17,686 nucleotides of DNA from JBBSEZ01 sp038239195 (GCA_038239195.1 JBBSEZ010000187.1:1-17686); one strand, 5' to 3'; shown: positions 1 to 6,591, counted from the first letter of the stretch. The notes: a model not told the origin generated them from the sequence alone. Numbers and translations: made by a program.

Positions 1-198
1 CCCCGGGAACGCCCAGTGGGCCGGGGACGGCGCCCCCCGGTTACAGCGCCCCCACCCAAACCCCCGTGTTTGGGGCCCCCTCCGCTGTGGGCCAACGAGG
101 GGCCCTGGGCGGCGCTTCCTGCCTGGGGCCTCTGCGCGTCCTGCATCGTTCCTCCCCTTCTGCCCTGACGCCGGGGCGTTCCGCCGCGCGGACATGCT
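1..198. other. non-coding left edge of window
   Basis: No convincing gene is seen here. A 7-bp stem (55-61 with 68-74, loop 62-67) in a C/G-rich stretch could be the tail of a terminator for a gene left of the window, but it has no T-run. The open frame continuing upstream of the TPR gene from position 66 is low-complexity Pro/Ala/Arg translation typical of high-GC DNA, and I do not regard it as coding. Confidence 0.35.
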
Positions 199-227
199 TT
201 GCACTTCCCGCGCGAGGGCCTTATAAT
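199..227 (+). promoter_or_regulatory. sigma70-type promoter for the TPR gene
   Basis: TTGCAC at 199-204 and a perfect TATAAT at 222-227 are separated by exactly 17 bases. An AT-rich hexamer matching consensus with ideal spacing is conspicuous in this GC-rich sequence. Transcription would start near 234 and give a leader of about 80 nt before the ATG at 315. It may also drive the CoA-transferase/DUF4058 genes, since no other promoter was seen between 743 and 839. Confidence 0.75.
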
Positions 228-314
228 GCAAATCGATGTTGCGGAAGGGGCACCTCTTCTGGAGCGTGCTGCTCCCCTTCCGCCCCCTCCCGTTCGATCG
301 AGCAAGGGGATGTC

Positions 315-743
315 ATGGCGCAACCGGGCAAGCACTTCAACGAGGGCCCCGAGCCGACCGCCGCGAAAAGCGCGCCGTCTCGCGCTCCCGACCAAAACCA
401 GCTCGACTTCGAGCTCGCGTTCTTCGAAGGCGTTTTGGCCCGCCGGCCCGAGTACGTGGACGTCTTGCGGATCGTGGGCAACCTGCTCACCCTCAAGGGC
501 CGCTTCGGCGACGGCCTCCAGATCGACAAGCGGTTGGTGCAGCTGCGGCCGCGCGACGCCCTGGCCCACTACAACCTCGCGTGCAGTTACGCCCTTCTGA
601 AGCGCCTCGATCAGTCGATCAAGACCTTGCGCCAGGCCATCGAACTGGGCTACCGCGATTTCCGCTACATGCGCGAGGACCACGACCTCGACGCCATCCG
701 GCAGGACCCTCGCTTCCGCCAACTGTTGCGCGAGTACGAATAG
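315..743 (+). CDS. small tetratricopeptide-repeat protein
   Basis: This is a 142-residue cytosolic protein with no signal peptide. After a low-complexity N-terminus (about residues 1-27) come helical pairs at about 46-79 and 80-113. The second is a clear TPR (DALAHYNLACSYALLKR, then the A-I-E-L-G turn). The tail carries the R-x-D-x-D-L-D-x-I-R-x-D-P-R-F-x-x-L-L pattern that often closes bacterial TPR proteins. TPRs are protein-interaction scaffolds, so no enzymatic role is implied. The ATG at 315 was chosen because AAGGGG lies just upstream and a consensus promoter sits at 199-227. The longer in-frame start at 66 lies upstream of that promoter. The TAG stop is the first three bases of the 741-828 palindrome. 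Its partner is unknown. Confidence 0.75.
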   Translation: MAQPGKHFNEGPEPTAAKSAPSRAPDQNQLDFELAFFEGVLARRPEYVDVLRIVGNLLTLKGRFGDGLQIDKRLVQLRPRDALAHYNLACSYALLKRLDQSIKTLRQAIELGYRDFRYMREDHDLDAIRQDPRFRQLLREYE

Positions 744-828
744 TCCTTAGTTCTTAGTCCTTGGTTCTTAGCAAAGAGGTCAAGGCGACTGTCTTTGCTA
801 AGAACCAAGGACTAAGAACTAAGGACTA
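741..828. repeat. perfect 36-bp heptad palindrome between stop and start codons
   Basis: Arms 741-776 and 793-828 are perfect reverse complements around a 16-nt loop (777-792). The left arm reads TAG, then four 7-base units at 744-750, 751-757, 758-764 and 765-771 (for example TCCTTAG and TTCTTAG, general form TYCTTRG), then CAAAG. The right arm is the mirror image and ends in CTA. The leading TAG is the stop codon of the TPR gene, and the right end lies 10 bases before the CoA-transferase ATG at 839. The element therefore fills almost the whole intergenic gap. TAG at 741, 748 and 755 closes all three forward frames. As RNA it would form a very stable hairpin. It shares its architecture with 9435-9548. 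Confidence 0.9.
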
Positions 829-838
829 GGGATGTGTC

Positions 839-1846
839 ATGTCTCCCCTCTCCCGCGGCGAAGGCGCCCTGTTCGCCGACCCCTCGAGCGACCGGGCTCG
901 GCAGTTCTTTGCGACCAGGCCGCGCGCTCGCACCGACAAGGTGACCACTGTTTCCGACGCCGTGCGCCGGCTGGTTCGCGACGGCGATTACCTCGCCATC
1001 GGCGGGTTCGGCTGTGCGCGCATTCCCACCGCCGTCGTTCACGAGATCGTCCGCCAGGGCCGGCAGGAGTTGCGCTTCGCCGGCCACACGGCCACCCACG
1101 ACTTCCAGGTGCTCTGCGCCGGCAACGGCCTGGGGCGCGGCAAGCTGCTCGCGGCCGTGGACGTCGCCTACGTCGTCGGCCTGGAGGCGCGGGGCCTGTC
1201 GCCGCACGCCCGCCGCGTGCTGGAGTCGGGAGAGGTCGCCTTGACCGAGTGGACCAACTACACGCTCGCCCTGCGCTTCAAGGCGGCAGCGATGGGCGTG
1301 CCCTTTTTGCCGGCGCGCAGCATGCTCGGCACCGACACGTTTCGCTACAGCGCCGCCTGCGTCATCCCTTGCCCGTTCACCGGCGAGAAGGTGCTGGCGG
1401 TCCCGGCGCTCTACCCCGACGTGGCGGCCATCCACGTCCACGAGGCCGACCGCTACGGCAACTGCCGCATCCTCGGCACCACCGTCGCCGATCTGGACGT
1501 TGCCCGCGCCGCCAAACGGTTGATCGTGACGTGCGAGCGACTGGTGCCGGCGGAGGAGGTCCAGCGCGAGCCGACGCGGACGGTCGTCCCGTTCTTCTGC
1601 GTCGATGCGGTTTGCGAGGTGCCGTTCGGGAGCTACCCGGGCAACATGCCCTACGAATACTTCTCCGACGAGGAGCACCTGCGCCAGTGGCTGGAGGTCG
1701 AGGCCGACGTGGAGGCGTACAAGCGGTTTCTCGACAAGCACGTTCTGGGCGTGCCGGACTTCGGGGCCTACGTGGAGACGTGCGGCGGGCCGCGGCGGTT
1801 GCAGGAATTGAGGAGGCAGGAGTTGTTGCTGGACCGGGGGCGCTGA
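839..1846 (+). CDS. CoA-transferase family I, subunit alpha (GctA-like)
   Basis: This 335-residue protein resembles the alpha subunit of family I CoA-transferases (glutaconate/3-oxoacid type), which move CoA between carboxylic acids as alpha/beta heteromers. Visible family features are the N-terminal D-A-V-x-x-L-V-x-D-G-D-x-L-A-I-G-G-F-G (oxyanion/CoA loop, residues about 40-58) and H-V-H-E-A-D-x-x-G-N-C in the second half. The catalytic glutamate is carried by the beta subunit, encoded at 3570-4343. ATG 839 has AGGG 7 bases upstream (828-831), overlapping the palindrome end. The stop is 13 bases before the first DUF4058 start. Its last 156 bp are duplicated as a stump at 2658-2813. The substrate cannot be told from sequence. 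Confidence 0.8.
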   Translation: MSPLSRGEGALFADPSSDRARQFFATRPRARTDKVTTVSDAVRRLVRDGDYLAIGGFGCARIPTAVVHEIVRQGRQELRFAGHTATHDFQVLCAGNGLGRGKLLAAVDVAYVVGLEARGLSPHARRVLESGEVALTEWTNYTLALRFKAAAMGVPFLPARSMLGTDTFRYSAACVIPCPFTGEKVLAVPALYPDVAAIHVHEADRYGNCRILGTTVADLDVARAAKRLIVTCERLVPAEEVQREPTRTVVPFFCVDAVCEVPFGSYPGNMPYEYFSDEEHLRQWLEVEADVEAYKRFLDKHVLGVPDFGAYVETCGGPRRLQELRRQELLLDRGR

Positions 1847-1859
1847 GGGAGGAAGGGCG

Positions 1860-2588
1860 ATGCCGTTGCTCGATCATTTTCATCCGCCGCTCGATGACGA
1901 GCTGCCGTGGACGACGTTGCACTCGGCCTGGGCGACGCACATCGCCACGGCCCTGAACGAGGGGTGGCTCCCAGGCCGCTTCCGCGCCCTCGAGAACACA
2001 CATTCCGGGCCACGTACCGAGATCGACGTCGCCACTTACGAGCGCCCCAGCGTCGCCTCGGCCTCGTCGAGCAACGGGGGTGGGGTCGCGACAATGCCTC
2101 GAACGTGGACGGTCCCCGCGACGACTTGCACGGTGCCGGCGATCTTCCCGGACAGCTTTGAGGTCCGGGTCTTCGCCGGGCGAGGCGGTTGGGAGCTCGT
2201 CGGCGCTGTGGAACTCATCAGCCCGGGCAACAAGGACCGCCCCGCCGAACGGCAAGCATTCGTCGCCAAATGTGCCAGTTACCTCCAGAAGGGGGTGAGC
2301 GTCGTCCTCATCGACGTCGTCACCAGCCGCCACGCCAATCTGCACAACGAGTTGGTTCGGCTGCTCGACGCGCCGACCGCCCTCTTGCCGGACGGGGCCT
2401 TTCTGTACGCGGCGGCCTACCGCCCCGTCTTGCGCGAGGACCGACCGGAGATCGACACGTGGGCCGAGGCCCTGGCGTTGGGATCGCCCCTGCCGACGAT
2501 GCCCCTGCGGCTCACCGGCGACCTCTTTGTGCCCATCGAGTTCGAGACGACCTATACCGAAACCTGCCGGCGCCGGCGGCTCCTCTGA
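1860..2588 (+). CDS. DUF4058 family protein, copy 1
   Basis: This 242-residue protein belongs to DUF4058, a family of unknown function that is often multicopy in planctomycetes and cyanobacteria. The family signature is visible: PLLDHFHPP start, W-x-x-x-H-S-A-W-A, E-I-D-V-A-T (54-59), V-E-L-I-S-P-x-N-K-D-R-P-x-E-R (117-131), Y-L-x-x-G-V-S-V-V-L-I-D-V-V (141-154), L-Y-A-x-A-Y-R-P-V and a C-terminal F-E-T-T-Y. The order D56, E118-(L-I-S-P)-K125 followed by a hydrophobic strand ending in ID recalls Uma2/PD-(D/E)XK nuclease-fold proteins, but that is inference and no activity is claimed. There is a strong GGGAGG site before the ATG, 13 bases after the alpha-subunit stop. It is roughly two-thirds identical to copy 2 by eye. 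Confidence 0.85.
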   Translation: MPLLDHFHPPLDDELPWTTLHSAWATHIATALNEGWLPGRFRALENTHSGPRTEIDVATYERPSVASASSSNGGGVATMPRTWTVPATTCTVPAIFPDSFEVRVFAGRGGWELVGAVELISPGNKDRPAERQAFVAKCASYLQKGVSVVLIDVVTSRHANLHNELVRLLDAPTALLPDGAFLYAAAYRPVLREDRPEIDTWAEALALGSPLPTMPLRLTGDLFVPIEFETTYTETCRRRRLL

Positions 2589-2602
2589 CCCAGAGGCTCA
2601 TC

Positions 2603-2657
2603 GTGTCCGCCGTTTACACCCCGATGGAGCTGATGATCTGCTGTGCCGCGCCGGCGG
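2603..2657 (+). pseudogene. 5' stump of CoA-transferase subunit beta
   Basis: The GTG at 2603 and the next 17 or so codons repeat the start of the intact beta gene at 3570: SAVYTPMELMICCAA, about 92% identical at DNA level including the preceding CAGAGG ribosome site. The match stops at the duplication junction near 2657, where alpha-subunit sequence begins out of frame. Reading on from this GTG gives a chimeric 85-codon frame ending at 2860, inside the start of DUF4058 copy 2. Confidence 0.85.
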
Positions 2658-2813
2658 CTGGAGGTCGAGATCGACGTGGGGAAGTCCTGGCGCTTTCTCG
2701 ACAAGCACATCCTGGGGGTGGCGGACTTCGGAGCGTACGTGGAGACGTGCGGCGGGCCGCGGCGGTTGCAGGAATTGAGGAGGCAGGAGTTGCTGCTGGA
2801 CCGAGGGCGCTGA
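2658..2813 (+). pseudogene. 3' stump of CoA-transferase subunit alpha
   Basis: The last 51 codons plus stop of the alpha gene (1691-1846) are repeated here, including FLDKHILGVADFGAYVETC and the terminal LLLDRGR. About 17 of 156 bases differ, mostly in the first third. A 57-nt block is identical. It has no start codon of its own and is out of frame with the beta stump in front of it. It ends with the same stop/GGAGG/ATG junction into DUF4058 as the parental copy, so it may keep working as the translation-initiation leader of copy 2. Confidence 0.88.
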
Positions 2814-2826
2814 AGGAGGAAGGGCG

Positions 2827-3555
2827 ATGCCGTTGCTCGATCATTTTCATCCGCCGGTGAAGGACTTGCTGCCGTGGGAGGCGCTTCATTCGGCCTGGGC
2901 GACGCGCCTTGCGGACACACTCAACGAGCGCTGGTTGCCTGACGGGTTCCTCGCCACGGAACGAACTCATCTCGGGGCCCGGCTCGAGATCGACGTGGCG
3001 ACGTTCGAGCTGCCAACCACCCCGCCACCGCCTCCCGCAAATGGGAGCCCGGTTGCCACCCTGCCGCGAACCTGGGCCCCTCCGGCAGCGCGTTGGGCCG
3101 CGCCTGTCACGTTCCCCGATTGCTTCGAGGTGCGGATCACCACGCCCGGCGGCTGGCACCTGCTGGCGGCCATCGAGTTGATCAGCCCGGCGAACAAGGA
3201 TCGGCCCGCGGAACGACAGGCGTTCGCGACGAAGTGCGCGGGCTACTTGCACCAGGGCGCCAGCGTTGTTCTCATCGACGTCGTTACTTCCCGCCATGCG
3301 AACTTGCACACCGAGGTGCTGCGTTTGCTCGGCCTCACCGACGCGGCCCCCCTCCCGGAGGGGACGCACCTCTACGCGGCCTCCTATCGGCCGGTGCTCC
3401 GCGAAGAACGGTCTGAGATCGACGTCTGGGTCGAGCCCTGCGTGCTGGGCGCCCCTCTTCCCGTCATGCCTTTGCGCCTCACAGGGGACTGGTTCGTGCC
3501 GGTGGAGTTCGAGACGACCTATACCGAAACCTGCCGGCGACGCCGGCTCCTCTGA
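2827..3555 (+). CDS. DUF4058 family protein, copy 2
   Basis: This is a 242-residue paralogue of the protein at 1860-2588, the same length and with every family signature kept: E-I-D-V-A-T (54-59), I-E-L-I-S-P-A-N-K-D-R-P-A-E-R, V-V-L-I-D-V-V-T-S-R-H-A-N-L and the C-terminal E-T-T-Y-T-E-T-C. It differs most in the Pro-rich linker around residues 62-75 and around 83-96. Many differences from copy 1 in conserved stretches are synonymous, and no stop or frameshift is present, so both copies appear to be maintained as proteins. The AAGGAGGAAGGGCG leader matches copy 1. Its stop is 14 bases before the beta-subunit GTG. Function is unknown. Confidence 0.85.
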   Translation: MPLLDHFHPPVKDLLPWEALHSAWATRLADTLNERWLPDGFLATERTHLGARLEIDVATFELPTTPPPPPANGSPVATLPRTWAPPAARWAAPVTFPDCFEVRITTPGGWHLLAAIELISPANKDRPAERQAFATKCAGYLHQGASVVLIDVVTSRHANLHTEVLRLLGLTDAAPLPEGTHLYAASYRPVLREERSEIDVWVEPCVLGAPLPVMPLRLTGDWFVPVEFETTYTETCRRRRLL

Positions 3556-3569
3556 CCCAGAGGCTGATC

Positions 3570-4343
3570 GTGTCCGCCGTCTACACGCCGATGGAACTGA
3601 TGATCTGCTGTGCTGCCCGCGCCCTGGAGGACGGCCGGACCGTCGCCGTCGGCACCGGCGTGCCTTGCGCCGCCGCCATGCTGGCCCAGCGCACCCACGC
3701 CCCGTGCTTGACCGTCCTTTTCGAGGCGGGCGGCGTTGCCCCCGAATTGCCCACCATGCCGATCAGCGTCGGCGACTCGCGCACCTTCTACCGGGCCGCG
3801 ATGGCCACCAGCATGGCCGACGTCATGGAGACGTGCCAGCGCGGCATGATCGACTACACCTTCCTCGGCGGGGCACAGATCGACGCCTTTGGCAATCTCA
3901 ATTCGACAATGATCGGCGCCGACCACGCTCGCCCGAAGGTGCGCTTGCCCGGTAGCGGCGGCGCCAACGACCTGGCGTCGCTGTGCTGGCGCGTCCTCGT
4001 GGTGACGACGCACGACCGGCGCCGCTTCGTCGAGCGACTCGACTTTTTGACGACGCCCGGCTACCTGACCGGCCCCGGCGCCCGCGAAGAGGCGGGCTTG
4101 CCGCCCGGGACCGGTCCCTACCGCGTCATCACCGACCTGGCCGTCCTCGGCTATCACGATCAAACCAAGCGGATGCAGGTGATCAGCCTCCACCCCGGCG
4201 TCGGGCTGGGACAGGTGCGCGCGGCCACGGGGTTCGAGGTGGCGGCGGTCGAGCCCCTCGACGTCACCACGGCGCCGACGGCAGACGAGCTGGACATCCT
4301 GCGCCGCGAGGTCGATCCGCATCGCTATTTGCTCGGGCGATGA
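3570..4343 (+). CDS. CoA-transferase family I, subunit beta (GctB-like)
   Basis: This 257-residue partner of the alpha subunit at 839-1846 resembles glutaconate CoA-transferase subunit B. L-F-E-A-G-G places Glu52 where the family carries its catalytic glutamate (Glu54 in Acidaminococcus GctB), so the pair should be active, unlike IpdAB-type relatives that lost it. Other family features are V-G-T-G-V-P near 28-32, F-L-G-G-A-Q-I-D-x-F-G-N-L-N (about 95-108), G-S-G-G-A-N-D, and a C-terminal L-H-P-G-V near 200-205. The GTG start is supported by CAGAGG about 7 bases upstream and by the duplicated stump at 2603. Alpha and beta genes are usually adjacent; here about 1.7 kb of DUF4058 sequence separates them. 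The substrate is unknown. Confidence 0.82.
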   Translation: MSAVYTPMELMICCAARALEDGRTVAVGTGVPCAAAMLAQRTHAPCLTVLFEAGGVAPELPTMPISVGDSRTFYRAAMATSMADVMETCQRGMIDYTFLGGAQIDAFGNLNSTMIGADHARPKVRLPGSGGANDLASLCWRVLVVTTHDRRRFVERLDFLTTPGYLTGPGAREEAGLPPGTGPYRVITDLAVLGYHDQTKRMQVISLHPGVGLGQVRAATGFEVAAVEPLDVTTAPTADELDILRREVDPHRYLLGR

Positions 4344-4356
4344 AGCAGAAGAATTT

Positions 4357-4512
4357 GAACAGAAGGGAACGAAGGCAACGAAGGAAGAAGTGGAGGCTGG
4401 GCAGTCTGGGTCGGCGGCGGGGCGCTACTCCTTCCCGCCCGCTCTTCCCCGGCTCAACGGCACTCCCCGGAACTCATCGCTGGCTCTTCCTTTCTATCGT
4501 TGCCTTCTGTTC
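4357..4512. repeat. imperfect purine/pyrimidine inverted repeat
   Basis: The left arm (about 4357-4390, purine-rich, with GAACAGAAG and GGCAACGA) is mirrored by the pyrimidine-rich right arm at about 4486-4512 (TCGTTGCC, CTTCTGTTC). The loop is about 95 nt and the left arm carries roughly 8 extra bases. It occupies the spacer between the CoA-transferase beta gene and the glutaminase-like gene. It could be a terminator-like or interspersed repeat, but the pairing is less regular than in the other palindromes of this window. Confidence 0.5.
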
Positions 4513-4608
4513 TATTCCTCTTTCCTTGGCAGTGCGCGCTCGCTATAGTCCGCCGCGCCGGGCCCCAAGGCGGGGCCTTCTTCGGGCCGTTTCCAGGGAG
4601 GGAGCTCG

Positions 4609-5361
4609 ATGCCCAGACAGGCGCGGCCGTTCATCGGCGTGAACGCCGACTACGTGCCGGCAAGCAAGCAGACCAGTCCCTACGTGCGCCTGCACGTCGG
4701 TTACCTCGACGCCATCGTCGCCGCCGGCGGCCTTCCGGTCGTCGTGCCGCCCTTTGCCGCCGACGTCGAAATCGACGACTATCTCGACCGGGTCGATGGC
4801 TTCCTCCTCACCGGAGGCGCCGACCTCGACCCGCGCCGCTGCGGGCTGCCGTGGCACAACGCCGTGCAGCCGATGGCCCCCCGCCGCGACGACAGCGACC
4901 GCGCTCTGCTCCGCCGGCTGCTCGAGCGGCAGATGCCCATCCTCGCCGTCGGCGTCGGCATGCAGCAGCTCAACGTCGCCTGCGGCGGCAACCTCTATCT
5001 GCACCTTCCCGAAGACCTGCCGCGCGCCATGCCGCACCGCGACCCAACCGGGCAGGCCCACCGGCACATGGTCCTGCTCGAAGCGGGGTCGCGCCTCGAA
5101 GAGATCTACGGCGGCAGCGAGGTGCGCGTCAACAGCGCCCACCACGTGGCCGTGCGGCAGGTCGGCGCCGGCTTGCGCGTTTGCGCGAAGTCGCCCGACG
5201 GCATCATCGAGGCCATCGAGTCCGTCCAGGGCGACTGGTTCTGCGTCGGCGTGCAGTGGCACCCCGAATCGGAGACGGCCTCGGCGCTCGACCTGCAACT
5301 GTTCGAGAGCTTCGCCCAGGCCTGTCTGCGCCCGGCGCGACCGCTGGAACTGGTGGCCTGA
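4609..5361 (+). CDS. class I glutamine-amidotransferase-like protein (peptidase C26/PuuD-like) lacking the catalytic Cys
   Basis: This 250-residue protein resembles gamma-glutamyl-GABA hydrolases (PuuD group). It has I-G-V-N at the start, D-G-F-L-L-T-G-G-A-D-L-D-P (63-75), the nucleophile-elbow region P-I-L-A-V-G-V-G-M-Q-Q-L-N (110-122), V-N-S-x-H-H (174-179) and V-Q-W-H-P-E (215-220). His218 and Glu220 of the triad are kept, but position 115, where the family has the nucleophilic Cys in G-x-C-x-G, is Gly (codon GGC). It may therefore bind a gamma-glutamyl ligand without hydrolysing it. ATG 4609 has GGGAGGGAG upstream. A TATAGT at 4544-4549 could be a -10, but no well-spaced -35 was found. 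It ends 17 bases before anmK, suggesting one operon. Confidence 0.78.
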   Translation: MPRQARPFIGVNADYVPASKQTSPYVRLHVGYLDAIVAAGGLPVVVPPFAADVEIDDYLDRVDGFLLTGGADLDPRRCGLPWHNAVQPMAPRRDDSDRALLRRLLERQMPILAVGVGMQQLNVACGGNLYLHLPEDLPRAMPHRDPTGQAHRHMVLLEAGSRLEEIYGGSEVRVNSAHHVAVRQVGAGLRVCAKSPDGIIEAIESVQGDWFCVGVQWHPESETASALDLQLFESFAQACLRPARPLELVA

Positions 5362-5378
5362 ATGATCGAGGAACAAGC

Positions 5379-6590
5379 ATGGCCCAGCGCTGGGTAATCG
5401 GCCTGGCCTCCGGCTCGGGGGCCGACGGCGTCGATGCGGCCCTCGTCGAACTGGAAGGCGTCGGGCTGGGGCTGCGCGTGCGCCAGTTTCACGGGCTCCA
5501 GCTCCCCTACCCGCCCGAACTGCGCGAGCTGATTCGCGCCGCTTCCTCGCCGGCGCCTTGCGAGATGCGCCAGGTGAGCCGGCTGCATCGTCTGCTGGGC
5601 GAGACGTTCGCCAGCGCCGCTCGCACCGTCGCCGACCACGCGAGCGTCAGCCTGCAAAAAGTCCAGGCTGTCGCCTGTCCCGGCCACACCGTCTGGCACG
5701 ACCCCGAAGGGCGCTTCCCGTCCAGCCTCGCGCTCGGCATGGCCGCCGTGGTCGCCGAGCGTACCGGCGTCACCACCCTCAGCGATTTTCGCGCGCGCGA
5801 CATGGCCGCCGGCGGGCAGGGCGTGCCGCTGGCGGCCCTGTGCGACTACGTGCTGTTCCGCCACCCGCACGAGGGGCGGCTGCTGCTGCACCTGGGGGGG
5901 ATTGCCCGCATCGTCTACCTGCCGGCGGGGGCCCGGCCGCACGAGGCGCTCGGCTTCGAGGCCGGGCCGTGCAACGGCCTGCTCGACGCGCTGATGCGTC
6001 ACCTGACGAACGGCCGCGAGAGCTACGACCCCGGCGGCAAACACGCCGTGCAGGGCAAGTGCATCGAACCGCTGTTGCAGGCGTGGCTGGCCCATCCCTA
6101 CCTGGGGCGCCGGCCGCCGAAGAGCTTGCCTCGCCAACTCTTCGGCGAGGAGTTCGCCGCCGCCGCCGTCGCGCAGGCCCGCGAGCTGAACGGCAGTTTG
6201 CACGACCTGCTCTGCACGGCCACCCACTTCGTCGCCCGCGGCATCGGCGGCTCCATCCAACGCTTTCTCTCTGGGCCGATCGATCGCGTGCTTCTCAGCG
6301 GCGGGGGCGTGAGGAACGGCCTGCTCTGGCACCTGCTCGCCCAGCAGTTCAACGGCGTGCCGCTGGCCCGCACCGAGGCGGTGAGCGTCCCGGCCGAGTT
6401 GCGCAAGCCCGTGTCGTTCGGCCTGCTGGCGGCGCTGACGCTCGACGGCGTGCCGGGCAACGCGCCCTCGGCGACGGGCGCGGCCGGCTCGCGGCTGCTC
6501 GGCAGCATCACGCCGGGCTCGTCGGCCAACTGGGGGCGCTGCCTTCAGTGGATGGCCGCCCAGGCGGCAGCGACGGCCGCCTGGGGCTAA
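5379..6590 (+). CDS. anmK: anhydro-N-acetylmuramic acid kinase-like protein, diverged
   Basis: This 403-residue protein belongs to the AnmK family, which opens and phosphorylates 1,6-anhydro-MurNAc during peptidoglycan recycling. Kept features are D-F-R-x-R-D-x-A-A-G-G-Q-G-V-P-L (136-151), H-L-G-G-I-A (171-176) and L-L-S-G-G-G-V-R-N (305-313). The phosphate loop, usually G-T-M-S-G-T-S-x-D-G-V-D, reads G-L-A-S-G-S-G-A-D-G-V-D (8-19). The usual D-T-G-P-G-N, which holds the proposed catalytic Asp, reads E-A-G-P-C-N (194-199). The fold is clear, but activity on anhydroMurNAc is uncertain. Start: ATG 5379 with GAGG at 5368-5371. It overlaps no neighbour and ends one base before the convergent stop at 6592. 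Confidence 0.8.
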   Translation: MAQRWVIGLASGSGADGVDAALVELEGVGLGLRVRQFHGLQLPYPPELRELIRAASSPAPCEMRQVSRLHRLLGETFASAARTVADHASVSLQKVQAVACPGHTVWHDPEGRFPSSLALGMAAVVAERTGVTTLSDFRARDMAAGGQGVPLAALCDYVLFRHPHEGRLLLHLGGIARIVYLPAGARPHEALGFEAGPCNGLLDALMRHLTNGRESYDPGGKHAVQGKCIEPLLQAWLAHPYLGRRPPKSLPRQLFGEEFAAAAVAQARELNGSLHDLLCTATHFVARGIGGSIQRFLSGPIDRVLLSGGGVRNGLLWHLLAQQFNGVPLARTEAVSVPAELRKPVSFGLLAALTLDGVPGNAPSATGAAGSRLLGSITPGSSANWGRCLQWMAAQAAATAAWG

Positions 6591-6591
6591 G

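Larger units (their letters stand above)
1691..3623 (+). repeat. two-unit tandem duplication carrying DUF4058
   Basis: Unit 1 spans 1691-2657 (967 bp) and unit 2 spans 2658-3623 (966 bp). Each holds the alpha-subunit 3' end, a full DUF4058 gene and the first codons of the beta subunit. CTGGAGG occurs at 1691-1697, at the junction 2658-2664 and at 3624-3630, which points to duplication by recombination at microhomology. A 57-nt block is identical between 1769-1825 and 2736-2792, exactly 967 apart. The first 30 nt of both DUF4058 genes and about 35 nt near their 3' ends are also identical. Confidence 0.88.

Noticed and set aside
66..314. In-frame 83-codon N-terminal extension of the TPR protein
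   Set aside because: It lies largely upstream of the TTGCAC/TATAAT promoter, is low-complexity, and has no ribosome site. ATG 315 fits better.
741..828. CRISPR-like or tRNA-like interpretation of the palindrome
   Set aside because: There are no spacers between repeats, the units are 7 bases and contiguous, and no cloverleaf can be drawn.
4526..4549. TTGGCA and TATAGT before the glutaminase-like gene as a promoter
   Set aside because: The spacer is only 12 bases, too short for a sigma70 promoter. Only the -10-like TATAGT is worth noting.
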